NCBI GenBank assembly: GCA_027033555.1
Contig: JALVLE010000053.1
Location: 1 to 16,466 of the forward strand
Source of the DNA: Caldifarciminota bacterium
Lineage (GTDB): Bacteria; Hydrothermota; Hydrothermia; UBA1063; CAJXJZ01
DNA: 16,466 nucleotides
Reading direction: 5' to 3'
Shown: positions 1 through 8,001 of the stretch, piece by piece
How positions within the stretch are numbered: position 1 is the stretch's first letter
Layout of the letters: each line of letters starts with the position of its first letter
The notes under the pieces: model-generated
What the model saw: the letters and a program-made list of their open reading frames with translations, nothing else
What the model was told of the DNA's origin: nothing
Databases searched by the model: none
Made by a program: the position numbers and the translations under genes

Positions 1-672
1 TGGGTTGAAATAGGTGGGGGGGAGGGGGCAATTACATTTCCCATGTTGCAAAAAGAAGCAAAACTTATAGTGTTTGAGAAAGACCGTCTTCTTTCTGAGA
101 ATCTCATGAAAGAGGCTATAAAAAGAAGTTTTCACGACCGGATATTACTTCTCGGTGATTTTTTGAAATACAGTTTTCAGGATTTTGCAAAGTTCTATGG
201 CCACGAGAAGATAAGGCTTGTTGGAAATATCCCCTATCACATAACCGGGATGATATTAAGGAGGATAATAGAGAACCACTCAAGAATATATGTTGCATAT
301 CTCATGATGCAGAAAGAGGTTGCCAAAAGGCTCATTGCAAAGCCCGGAACAAAAGAATACGGTGCCCTGACAGTTCTCACCCGCACCTTCTTCAATGTAG
401 ATGTATTATTTGATATAAAACCCGGTTCTTTTAATCCCCAACCCAAAGTAACATCTTCATTTGTAAAACTTTCTCCTTATACTGAGAATCCTTATTTAGA
501 CGAACACTTCAGAGAATTTGAAAACATAGTAAAATTAGCCTTCTCTTCAAGAAGAAAGAAACTCAAAAACACCCTCTTTTCAACCTTAAACCTCTCAATG
601 CCAGAATACGAAAACAAAAGAGCAGAGGAACTTGAAGTAGATGACTATTTGAAGATATTAAAAGGATTGTGA
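1..672 (+). CDS. rsmA: 16S rRNA (adenine1518/1519-N6)-dimethyltransferase, 5'-truncated
   Basis: This is the KsgA/RsmA family, which uses SAM to dimethylate two adjacent adenines near the 3' end of 16S rRNA during late 30S maturation. The window edge cuts the gene: the frame is open from base 1, and the first residues, WVEIGGGEGAIT, are SAM-binding motif I, so roughly the first 30-40 residues are missing. Visible in order (numbered from the first residue in the window) are motif I (residues 3-12, GGGEG where most relatives have GPGLG), the acidic motif II in VFEKD (about 24-28), the LLGDFLKY acid (about 53) and the catalytic NIPYH motif (76-80, the family's N-[IL]-P-Y). The C-terminal part contains SFNPQPKV and FSSRRKKLKN, typical of the rRNA-binding end. 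The 223 residues present fit a family of about 270. The TGA stop overlaps the convergent downstream gene by 15 bp. An internal ATG at 43 is not the start, because it would remove motif I. Confidence 0.95.
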   Translation, partial: WVEIGGGEGAITFPMLQKEAKLIVFEKDRLLSENLMKEAIKRSFHDRILLLGDFLKYSFQDFAKFYGHEKIRLVGNIPYHITGMILRRIIENHSRIYVAYLMMQKEVAKRLIAKPGTKEYGALTVLTRTFFNVDVLFDIKPGSFNPQPKVTSSFVKLSPYTENPYLDEHFREFENIVKLAFSSRRKKLKNTLFSTLNLSMPEYENKRAEELEVDDYLKILKGL

Positions 673-3600
673 AGCATCTATTTTTTTAAGAATCTCCTGT
701 AATGCCTTTGTATTTTTTACGTGATTTTTGCTTTCAAAAATTTTTAAAGCAGTAGTGAGAAGTTCTTTAGCCTTTTCTCTGTCACCAAGTGCAAAATATG
801 TAAGCCCTTTCTCTTTCAAAAAGTATGCCTGTCGGATCTCTGGTAAATTCCTGATCTCCTTGTTATAAGGATGATCTTCTGCGAGGCGGAGGTAGAATTC
901 TGCTTTCTTTTTGTCCCCGGCTTTTGCATATAGCCTTGCAAGCTGGTAGTAAGTCAAACAGTAAGATCTGTCGTCTTTGTTGGTATTAAATGATTTTATC
1001 AGGTTAAAAGATTTGATGGCAAATTTTATAGCCTCTTCTATTTTACCTGTCTCTTCATAAAATCTTGAAAGGGAATCATATAAGTCCACAAGAGAGGGCT
1101 CTCCTCTGTACTTTTCTTCATAGCGTTGAAGGTCTTTTATCAGTTTTTCTGCTTCTTCGTATTTTTTGCGGGATACAAGAAAGTTAAACATTGTGAGTAA
1201 AGTGTCAAATCTTGAATAATCATGGCCAATTTCTTCAGCAATTTTAAGTGATTTTTCAAGAAATGGCCACGATTTGGATTCAAGTCCCAGTATTTCATAA
1301 AGTGTTGCAAGATTGTTATAAACTAAGACAAGAGAGGACATGGTACGCATCAACTCAAATGCTTGTTTTGCCTCTTTAAGGTGCTTCAGCGCTTTATCAA
1401 AGTCTCCTGTTGAAACATATAAAAGTCCTATGTTGTAAGCCATGATTCCAATTCCCTCTCTGTATCCTATTTCTCTGTATATGTTAAGTGCTATTTTGTA
1501 ATGTTTGAGTGCAAGGTCATATTGTTGCATGTTATCGTATAATATACCGAGGTTATTATGAATTCCAGCCAGCATTTTTATGTCTCCAGCTTTTTCTCTG
1601 TATTGGAGAGATTTTTTGAAGTATTTTTCTGCTTCTTTATATTTTGCACGGTGCATATAGATAGCGCCTAATATATTATAGGCTGTTCCAAGGGCTTTTA
1701 TTTCCGAATCCGGTATATGCTGAAGAGCTTCTTTCACTATTTCAAGTGCTTTTGAGGGTTGGCCATTTTCATGATATTCCCATGCTATGTCAAGCATATA
1801 GACGTATTTTTTATACTCAATAGTGGCATCTTTATATGCTCTTTCATACCATGTGATGGCTTTGTTACTCATTCCCATGGCTGAGAAGGCATCGCCAATT
1901 TTCTGTGCTATATCCGAGCGTTCTTCTTGTGGAGAAAGGTTGTATGCTTTTTCGTAATATTCAATGGCTTTTTCAAATTCACCCAGATAACTGTAGGCAT
2001 TTCCTATTTTTAAAGTAAGTGTTTTAATGCTCTCGCTTTCTTTTGCATACTTAAGGGCCATTTGATAATAATCTATCGCCCTTCTGTATGCATAAACTTC
2101 CATTGCCATATCACCTGCTTTCTCTGCATAGTAAAGGGTTTTATCCTCAACTCCTCCTTCGTAAAAGTGTAATGCGAGCTCCTCATAGTGCTCTTTTAGA
2201 TTCTGGCTGTAAAGTGTTTCTATGGCCTTTCCTATGTTCCTGTGAAGCATTTTTAATTTCCCTGTAGAGATGTTGTGTATTACAACTTCCTTTATAATCC
2301 CTTCTTTAAACCTGTAAAACATATCATCTTTAGTAGTAAGTATAAGCCTTTTGGCCAAAAGGTCCAGTATGTCGTATATTTCTCCTTCATTGTAGCCTGT
2401 GACAAGTGCAACAAGTTCAGGGTCTATCTCTCCCTGAATGACAGCCAGATACTCAAGCACGTGTTGTGCCTCTTCAGGCAGCTTTGCAAGACGCTTTTTT
2501 ATGATTTCTTCTATGGATTTGGGGGGCTCCTCAAGTTCTCCTTCTACATCCCAGGTTTCCCCTTTTAAAAGAAGCTTATTTTTTTCATGAAGACTTCTTA
2601 TTATTTCCTCTATAAAGAAAGGGTTACCCCCGCTTTCTTTATAAACAAACTCAGAGAGCTTTTCAGTGACTCCTCCATTGAGTATGCCCTCAATCATTTG
2701 CTTTGTTTCTGTATAGGAAAGAGGACCAAGAGGAAGAGTATCATATAATCTTTCTCTTCCAAGAATGGTAAGTATCTCTTCTGCTTTGGTCCCTTTGATT
2801 TCATCATCCTTCATTGTCGCTATATATACCATATTAGGTGCTGTTTTTATCACATAATAAAGTAGTTCTGCGCTCTCTGGATCAATCCAATGAAGGTCAT
2901 CTATAAAGAGAGCCGCTTTTGTTTCTGCTGATAATATGTTAAAAAATTTTGATATAGCCTCGTAAAGTGTGTATCTGTCAAGAGTAAATCTGCTGGAGTT
3001 TTCAGGAAATTTATGGTAAAACGGGGTAAGTTTTATAAGCTCATTTTTAAGTATTTCTGGAAAATTAAAGAGTATTTTTTCAAACACGGTTCTATGTGAA
3101 AGATAGAGGTTTTTGAGCAGTTCTTTTGTGGTATAATAGGGTATATTTAAAATCGTCCCCTGGGCGGTTCCCTTTATAACCCGTATCCCGCCGATGGTTT
3201 TTAGTACATGGTTTACAAGCCTTGTTTTTCCAATTCCAGTTTCTCCGCTTATAATGTGAAGCACTCCAGGGATGTTTAAAAATTGCGTCACCTTTGAAAT
3301 TTCCTCTCTTCGCCCTACGAGTACTGGCAGAGGTATTCTTAGGGTGATAACCTTTGTACTCTTTGATCCTATTTTCCCTTTTCCTGTTCTTTTCGCAGAA
3401 TAAAGGGATCTGTCTGCTGTCTCAAAAAGCTCTTCCCATATGACCCCGTCATCAGGATAGGTGGCGATACCGATGCTACAGGAAAGAGGAATTCCCTCTA
3501 TGTTCTCGTTTTTAAGCCTTTCTATTATTCTCTGGGCAAGTCTGAATGCCCCTTTATATGTAGTGTCAGGCAAAAGTAAAATGAATTCATCTCCGCCGTA

Positions 3601-3846
3601 ACGGGCGGCTATATCTGACTCTCTTATGGTTTCTATGAGTATATTCGCAAATTTTTTTAGTGCAAGATCACCTTTGAGATGCCCGAGGGTATCATTTATT
3701 TCTTTAAAGTTGTCAAGATCAAGAAGCAAAATACTGAAGCTGCTATTGTATCTTCTTGCTCTTTTAATTTCATGCTCGGCATATTCCCTCAAATATCTCC
3801 TGTTATATAGCCCAGTAAGCTCGTCTCTGTTTATGTCAACTGGCAT
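658..3846 (-). CDS. GGDEF diguanylate cyclase - AAA/STAND ATPase - TPR signalling protein
   Basis: This is a large cytoplasmic multidomain regulator with no membrane segment or signal peptide. Numbered from the ATG at 3846 (1062 aa), residues about 5-160 are a GGDEF domain: LDLDNF with the metal-binding Asp43, then RYGGDEF with GGDEF at 84-88. An RESD at 75-78, five residues before GGDEF, matches the c-di-GMP inhibitory I-site RxxD. The cyclase should therefore make c-di-GMP from GTP and be product-inhibited. Residues about 178-430 are an AAA_16/STAND-type ATPase, with Walker A GETGIGKT (201-208), Walker B LFIDDLHW (about 313-320) and GGNPFFIEE further on, as in MalT-like LAL regulators. From about residue 553 to the end is a long array of TPR repeats, likely a ligand- or protein-sensing scaffold. 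Start choice is uncertain: a TTG at 3882 would add 12 residues and neither start has a Shine-Dalgarno. I prefer the ATG because the GGDEF fold begins right after it. Domain calls are firm; the signal sensed is unknown. Confidence 0.93.
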   Translation of the reverse strand: MPVDINRDELTGLYNRRYLREYAEHEIKRARRYNSSFSILLLDLDNFKEINDTLGHLKGDLALKKFANILIETIRESDIAARYGGDEFILLLPDTTYKGAFRLAQRIIERLKNENIEGIPLSCSIGIATYPDDGVIWEELFETADRSLYSAKRTGKGKIGSKSTKVITLRIPLPVLVGRREEISKVTQFLNIPGVLHIISGETGIGKTRLVNHVLKTIGGIRVIKGTAQGTILNIPYYTTKELLKNLYLSHRTVFEKILFNFPEILKNELIKLTPFYHKFPENSSRFTLDRYTLYEAISKFFNILSAETKAALFIDDLHWIDPESAELLYYVIKTAPNMVYIATMKDDEIKGTKAEEILTILGRERLYDTLPLGPLSYTETKQMIEGILNGGVTEKLSEFVYKESGGNPFFIEEIIRSLHEKNKLLLKGETWDVEGELEEPPKSIEEIIKKRLAKLPEEAQHVLEYLAVIQGEIDPELVALVTGYNEGEIYDILDLLAKRLILTTKDDMFYRFKEGIIKEVVIHNISTGKLKMLHRNIGKAIETLYSQNLKEHYEELALHFYEGGVEDKTLYYAEKAGDMAMEVYAYRRAIDYYQMALKYAKESESIKTLTLKIGNAYSYLGEFEKAIEYYEKAYNLSPQEERSDIAQKIGDAFSAMGMSNKAITWYERAYKDATIEYKKYVYMLDIAWEYHENGQPSKALEIVKEALQHIPDSEIKALGTAYNILGAIYMHRAKYKEAEKYFKKSLQYREKAGDIKMLAGIHNNLGILYDNMQQYDLALKHYKIALNIYREIGYREGIGIMAYNIGLLYVSTGDFDKALKHLKEAKQAFELMRTMSSLVLVYNNLATLYEILGLESKSWPFLEKSLKIAEEIGHDYSRFDTLLTMFNFLVSRKKYEEAEKLIKDLQRYEEKYRGEPSLVDLYDSLSRFYEETGKIEEAIKFAIKSFNLIKSFNTNKDDRSYCLTYYQLARLYAKAGDKKKAEFYLRLAEDHPYNKEIRNLPEIRQAYFLKEKGLTYFALGDREKAKELLTTALKIFESKNHVKNTKALQEILKKIDASQSF

Positions 3847-3882
3847 AGCTTTAAGTGTGGGGTAATAGATACGTATATGCAA

Positions 3883-3948
3883 GTTGTAATCTTAAAAATA
3901 CGTAATCACAGGAGTAAAATATAAATACTCACACAGGAGGTAGCACTG
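3883..3948. promoter_or_regulatory. divergent intergenic region, probable promoters both ways
   Basis: This AT-rich gap separates the minus-strand GGDEF-ATPase-TPR gene from the plus-strand ABC operon and must carry, or lie next to, both promoters. On the plus strand, overlapping -10-like hexamers TAAAAT (3915-3920) and TATAAA (3920-3925) precede the operon's AGGAGG at 3935-3940, but no convincing -35 box sits at the right distance. On the minus strand a TAAGAT is visible but its -35 is also poor. I infer promoter function from the layout; the exact elements are not certain. Confidence 0.3.
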
Positions 3949-4875
3949 ATGATACAGCTCTCGGGTGTGGTGAAACGGTTTGGTAACATTGTCGCTGTGG
4001 ACGGTGTATCCTTGTTTGTAAAACCTGGTGAGGTGGTGGGATTTCTTGGCCCTAATGGGGCCGGGAAAACTACGACCATGCGCATGATAACAGGCTATCT
4101 TGTGCCAGATGCTGGCAGAGTTGAGGTTGGTGGAATTGATGTGGTAAGGTATCCTGAAGCTGCTAAAAGGAAAATAGGTTATCTGCCGGAGGACAATCCT
4201 CTCTATGAGGAAATGACTCCTTATGAGTACCTTGAATATGGTGCGCAGATGAGGTATATTTTCGGAGAAGAATTCAGAAAGAGAATTAAAGATGTAGTAG
4301 AAAAAACGGGAATAGGAGATGTGATTGCTCGCCCAATAGGGGAATTATCAAAAGGATACAGACAGAGAGTTGGTCTTGCCCATGCACTTATTCATGATCC
4401 TGACGTATTGATCCTTGATGAGCCCACTTCTGGACTTGATCCATCGCAGATTGTAAGCATAAGGGAGTTGATTAAAGAACTTTCACGGGAAAAAACAGTC
4501 ATTCTTTCCACTCATATAATGCAGGAGGCACAGCATTTAAGCGATAAAATTGTTATTATAAACAAGGGGAAAATCGTGGCAGAGGGCGCACCCGATGAGC
4601 TTGAAAAGCTTGCAAGAGGGGAAATGATAGTACATGTTATCACTAAGGAAGAGAAGTTCAAGGATATTCTTTTGAAAAACGGATTCAATATTATTGAATC
4701 AAGAAAGGTGGATAATGAATATGAATTTGTAGTAACCTCGCAAAGTAAAGAGGATATCCGGGAGAAAATATTTCAGCTGGCGAGAAAGAATAAAGTGGTG
4801 CTCCTTGAAATGTGGAAGGAAAGAATATCACTTGAAGAAGTATTCCTTAAGTTAACAAAGGAGGAGTCAGTATGA
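3949..4875 (+). CDS. ABC transporter ATP-binding protein, GldA/NatA type
   Basis: This is the cytoplasmic ATPase of an ABC-2 exporter-like complex, first gene of a four-gene cassette. Visible motifs are Walker A GPNGAGKT (34-41), a Q-loop region with YLPE (78-81, Glu as is common in this subfamily), ABC signature LSKGYRQR (133-140), Walker B with ILDEPTSGLD (155-164) and the switch His189 in LSTH. The C-terminal ~90 residues after the nucleotide-binding domain resemble the regulatory extension (DUF4162-like) of GldA and NatA proteins. The 308-residue length fits that group. The start is set by AGGAGG at 3935-3940, 8 nt before the ATG. It overlaps the next gene by 4 bp (ATGA), and with the permease, GldG-like and DUF4340 genes downstream it most likely serves the same envelope complex. 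The transported substrate, if any, is not known; gliding motility is only one role described for relatives. Confidence 0.93.
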   Translation: MIQLSGVVKRFGNIVAVDGVSLFVKPGEVVGFLGPNGAGKTTTMRMITGYLVPDAGRVEVGGIDVVRYPEAAKRKIGYLPEDNPLYEEMTPYEYLEYGAQMRYIFGEEFRKRIKDVVEKTGIGDVIARPIGELSKGYRQRVGLAHALIHDPDVLILDEPTSGLDPSQIVSIRELIKELSREKTVILSTHIMQEAQHLSDKIVIINKGKIVAEGAPDELEKLARGEMIVHVITKEEKFKDILLKNGFNIIESRKVDNEYEFVVTSQSKEDIREKIFQLARKNKVVLLEMWKERISLEEVFLKLTKEESV

Positions 4876-5579
4876 AAAAATATCCAACTGCTTTAAGGGA
4901 TTTAAATCTATCTTTATATTCTCCTATGGCCTACATTTTTATGGTGGTATTTGTTGGTTTGTTGCTGTTTTTTTTCTATCGTGGCTTTTTCGTAGTGGGC
5001 GAAGCATCAATGCGGTTTTTATTTTCTCTTTTGCCTTGGTTTTTCATTATACTTGTTCCTGCACTTACCATGAAAAGCTTTGCAGAGGAGAAAAAAACAG
5101 GTACCATTGAAATTCTTCTTACCTACCCTGAGAGCTCTGCAGAAATTGTTTTTGAAAAATTTCTTGCGTATTTTGTCCTTCTGATTATTGCACTGATTTT
5201 TACCTTTTTTGTGCCAGTGACTTTAATGTTCATTGGTTCCCCTGATCTTGGAGAAATCGTGTCAGGTTATATAGGAGCAATTCTTCTTGGAGGTGCGTAT
5301 GTATCCATAGGTATCTTTGCTTCATCTCTCACACGGAATCAGGTGATTAGTTTTATACTTGGCGTGATTTTTTCTTTTGTGCTCTTTTTCCTCGGCAGTC
5401 CCATATTTACAATTGGACTGAGTGATAGTCTGGCCTCCTTTCTATCGTATCTTTCTCTCAGTGCTCATTATGAAGCAATGGTAAGAGGGGTTATTGATAC
5501 CAGAGACGTGATTTATTACCTTTCAGTCATATTTATATTCCTTTATGCTACCTATTATCGGGTTGAAACAAGGAGATGA
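4872..5579 (+). CDS. ABC-2 type permease, GldF-like
   Basis: This is the integral inner-membrane subunit paired with the upstream ATPase. The 235-residue protein has about six hydrophobic segments: near residues 17-38, 50-68, 95-120, 130-152, 160-180 and 213-228. Between the second and third segments lies the family-typical stretch VPALTMKSFAEEKKTGTIE followed by ILLTYP, characteristic of GldF/NosY-like ABC-2 permeases, where it forms the coupling region that contacts the ATPase. The start is fixed by AGGAGG at 4859-4864, 7 nt upstream, and by the ATGA overlap with the preceding stop. The family assignment is strong, but the transported substrate cannot be read from sequence. Confidence 0.9.
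   Translation: MKKYPTALRDLNLSLYSPMAYIFMVVFVGLLLFFFYRGFFVVGEASMRFLFSLLPWFFIILVPALTMKSFAEEKKTGTIEILLTYPESSAEIVFEKFLAYFVLLIIALIFTFFVPVTLMFIGSPDLGEIVSGYIGAILLGGAYVSIGIFASSLTRNQVISFILGVIFSFVLFFLGSPIFTIGLSDSLASFLSYLSLSAHYEAMVRGVIDTRDVIYYLSVIFIFLYATYYRVETRR
5570..5575 (+). promoter_or_regulatory. Shine-Dalgarno AAGGAG that decides the GldG-like start
   Basis: AAGGAG lies at the end of the permease gene, 8 nt before the ATG at 5584. It favours that ATG over an in-frame candidate 39 bp upstream (5545), which has no such site and would lie deep inside the permease gene. Confidence 0.6.
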
Positions 5580-5583
5580 GAGG

Positions 5584-7065
5584 ATGAAAAGGATAAGTGG
5601 CTGGGATTTAATTTATTTCATAGTTCTTGTTTTTGTGGTGAATTTTGTTTCTGCAGCTTTATATACCCGAATAGACCTTACAGAGAACAAAAAGTACTCA
5701 CTTTCTCATTCCACAAGAAAGATACTGAAGAGCCTTGATGATATAGTAAGAATAAAGGTTTTTGTGTCTTCTCGTCTTCCAAAAGAGCTTTTACCTATTA
5801 AGCAGGATGTAATGGACCTTCTTGAGGAGTACAGGCAGGCATCAGGGGGGAAGATAAAACTTGAAGTGCTTGATCCTTCAAAGTCAAAGGATATAGAAAT
5901 AGAGGCAACTTCCAGCGGCGTTGTCCCCGTGCAGATGAATGTGTATGAAAAGGATCAGCTTAAGGTCATAAAAGGGTATTTCGGAATTGTAGTCTCATAC
6001 CGGGACAAAAAAGAGGTAATTCCTTTCATTAAAAATGCAGCTAACCTTGAATATGAACTCACCTACAGGTTATTGCGGTTGACCAGAGGACATGAGCTTA
6101 AAATTGGACTTTTATTTCCAAGCTCTTACGCTGTACATAAGAACTACTCCAAGCTTGTTGATATGCTCAGGAAGACCTATGAGGTGGTTTTTGTGCCGGA
6201 TACTGAATTTATTCCGTGTGATGTACTCATAGCAGGAGGAGTGGGGGAGTTTAAAGATACAACTCTCTCCATATTAAAATCATATATTGAAAAAGATGTT
6301 CCAACATTTGTATTTGCAAGCAGGATTAAATTGCCGGAGAATTCGCTTTTTGGGCGTGCATTGCCGGATGACAGATTCCTTCCTTTTAAAAAGTATGGGT
6401 TTGTTATCAGGAAAAACATAGTAATGGATCGCTCATGCGAGCTTGCTCCGTTCAAAACCCAGTTCTTTGTTGTGGAAAGACCGTATTATCCCTGGTTGAG
6501 GATAATTGCAGATAACATTAATCACAAGTTCAAGCCATTAAAGGGTATAAAAATGCTCATGTTGCCGTGGGCAAGCAGTGTAGATACTTTTAAAACAGAA
6601 GGAGCAAAGTTTACTCCTCTTTTTACAACCACTCAGTATGCATGGGAGGATACGCTTGGAATGATTTTGAGCCCTGATTATATTAATATTCCCAAAGATA
6701 GAGAGGCGTTCCATAAATTTTTAATGGGTGTTAAGATAGATGGCACAACAAAAGACGGCAAAAATTACAGGTTGGTGGTAATAGGCAATACTGATTTTAT
6801 CAAAGATAAGTTTGTGGGCGTCTACACATCAAATCTTGTTGCTGTGCTTAATATGGTAGATTATTATGCACTTGGTGGAGGACTCAGTGACATTAGGGTA
6901 AAAGAGGGTCTTATAAGACCAATAAGACCTTTGGCAGACAATACCAGAATGCTTATTAAATACATCAATATAATAGGTGCACCTCTTTTAATTATACTTT
7001 TCGGAATTGTTTACAATGTAAGGAGAAAGAATAAACTTAATCGCATAAAGGAGGAGTTTAAATGA
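5584..7065 (+). CDS. GldG-like ABC transporter auxiliary protein
   Basis: This 493-residue protein belongs to the GldG/ABC_transp_aux group, membrane-anchored proteins with a large extracytoplasmic region that accompany GldA/GldF-type transporters. An N-terminal membrane segment (about residues 9-27) is followed directly by RIDLTENKKYSLS, a hallmark of the family, and then by a region with VRIKVFVSSRLP and LLEEYRQASGGKIKLEVLDP. A second membrane helix (about 461-479) lies close to the end, followed by a short basic cytoplasmic tail. This gives the usual two-helix topology with the bulk outside. The ATG at 5584 is chosen because of the AAGGAG 8 nt upstream; the gene then starts 4 bp after the permease stop. 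It overlaps the next gene by 4 bp. It probably forms one complex with its three cassette neighbours; its exact activity is not established. Confidence 0.87.
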   Translation: MKRISGWDLIYFIVLVFVVNFVSAALYTRIDLTENKKYSLSHSTRKILKSLDDIVRIKVFVSSRLPKELLPIKQDVMDLLEEYRQASGGKIKLEVLDPSKSKDIEIEATSSGVVPVQMNVYEKDQLKVIKGYFGIVVSYRDKKEVIPFIKNAANLEYELTYRLLRLTRGHELKIGLLFPSSYAVHKNYSKLVDMLRKTYEVVFVPDTEFIPCDVLIAGGVGEFKDTTLSILKSYIEKDVPTFVFASRIKLPENSLFGRALPDDRFLPFKKYGFVIRKNIVMDRSCELAPFKTQFFVVERPYYPWLRIIADNINHKFKPLKGIKMLMLPWASSVDTFKTEGAKFTPLFTTTQYAWEDTLGMILSPDYINIPKDREAFHKFLMGVKIDGTTKDGKNYRLVVIGNTDFIKDKFVGVYTSNLVAVLNMVDYYALGGGLSDIRVKEGLIRPIRPLADNTRMLIKYINIIGAPLLIILFGIVYNVRRKNKLNRIKEEFK

Positions 7066-7979
7066 GAAAGAAATGGGAAATACGTATAGGTATTTTAATT
7101 GTACTTTTTGTTTTTGGTATTTACTTAAGGGTTCACCGAAAAGCCACTTCTTATATTAAAAGATACACTCTTGTGAATGTTAAAGATACTACCGGGATTG
7201 CTGGATTTGGAATAATAAAGGGTAAGGATACGATATTAATAAAAAAACATGGGGAACAATGGGTTGTGGTGCTGAATGGCAGGGAGTTTCCTGCAAATAA
7301 TGCAAAGGCGTGGGAGCTTGCGGGAAAAGTCGTTAAAGCCAATTATCAGATTGCCAGCGAAAGCCCTAAAGATCTTGGCACATACGGGATTGATACCACC
7401 TCTTTTGTCTTTGAGATATTCACAAATGATGGTAAAACAGTCAGATTAAAAGTAGGGAAGCGTGGTCCTACTTACAATTCATTTTATTTTGTCTTTCCCG
7501 GAAAGAAAAAAGTTTACCTTCTCATGGGTATTCCAAGATATACGATCAGCACCGACGTAGATGCTTACAGAGACAGGAAGGTGGTGGATATTAAAAAAGA
7601 GGATATTAAGTCGCTTATTATTTGCAACGGACCTGATACACTTCTTATAAAACGGAAAAAAGATACGTTTATTGCTATTCCAGAGCTTGATACTGCGAGT
7701 ATTATGGCCACACTCAACAGAGCAAGAGTAATGACGGCTTTTGGATTTGCAGATGAGGAACCTGATTCTGTTACAGGTCTTGAGAATACTGACAAGAAAA
7801 TTGTGCTTATTACACAGAGTGATGATACGTTTATAGTATTTGTTGGGAATAAAGGAAAGTACGCCTTATATGTCACTACCAATAAAAGACCCGGAGAGGT
7901 TTTTAAAGTATACAGAAACTGGTTTGACGAGATATTAAAGAAGGCTGGACTGCTAAAAGAAGAGAAAGCCAAAGGATAG
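7062..7979 (+). CDS. DUF4340 domain protein of the Gld-type cassette
   Basis: This 305-residue protein has a single N-terminal membrane anchor (about residues 8-22, after a basic MRKKWEIR) and an extracytoplasmic remainder rich in short beta-prone repeats. The pattern (a lysine-bearing 'IKKHGEQWVV' strand, 'YGID' and then a thioredoxin-unrelated beta domain containing VGKRGP) matches DUF4340, a domain regularly encoded right after GldG-like genes. The start is set by AGGAGG (7049-7054), 7 nt upstream, and by the ATGA overlap with the GldG-like gene. The tight coupling implies stoichiometric production with the transporter subunits. The molecular function is unknown in general; a role as an extracytoplasmic partner of the GldG-like protein is inference. 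Confidence 0.8.
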   Translation: MRKKWEIRIGILIVLFVFGIYLRVHRKATSYIKRYTLVNVKDTTGIAGFGIIKGKDTILIKKHGEQWVVVLNGREFPANNAKAWELAGKVVKANYQIASESPKDLGTYGIDTTSFVFEIFTNDGKTVRLKVGKRGPTYNSFYFVFPGKKKVYLLMGIPRYTISTDVDAYRDRKVVDIKKEDIKSLIICNGPDTLLIKRKKDTFIAIPELDTASIMATLNRARVMTAFGFADEEPDSVTGLENTDKKIVLITQSDDTFIVFVGNKGKYALYVTTNKRPGEVFKVYRNWFDEILKKAGLLKEEKAKG

Positions 7980-8001
7980 GTATTTAATAAAGGGGGTCTG
8001 T

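Noticed and set aside
12..27. G-rich tract near the left edge.
   Set aside because: It encodes the Gly-rich SAM-binding motif I of RsmA in frame, so it needs no separate explanation such as a quadruplex.
5545..5583. Upstream in-frame start for the GldG-like gene.
   Set aside because: It would overlap the permease gene by 35 bp and lacks a Shine-Dalgarno; the ATG at 5584 has AAGGAG at 8 nt.
7565..7972. Long open frame on the minus strand opposite the DUF4340 gene.
   Set aside because: The plus-strand gene has a strong Shine-Dalgarno, operon overlap and family match; the opposite frame has no recognisable domain and is a shadow.
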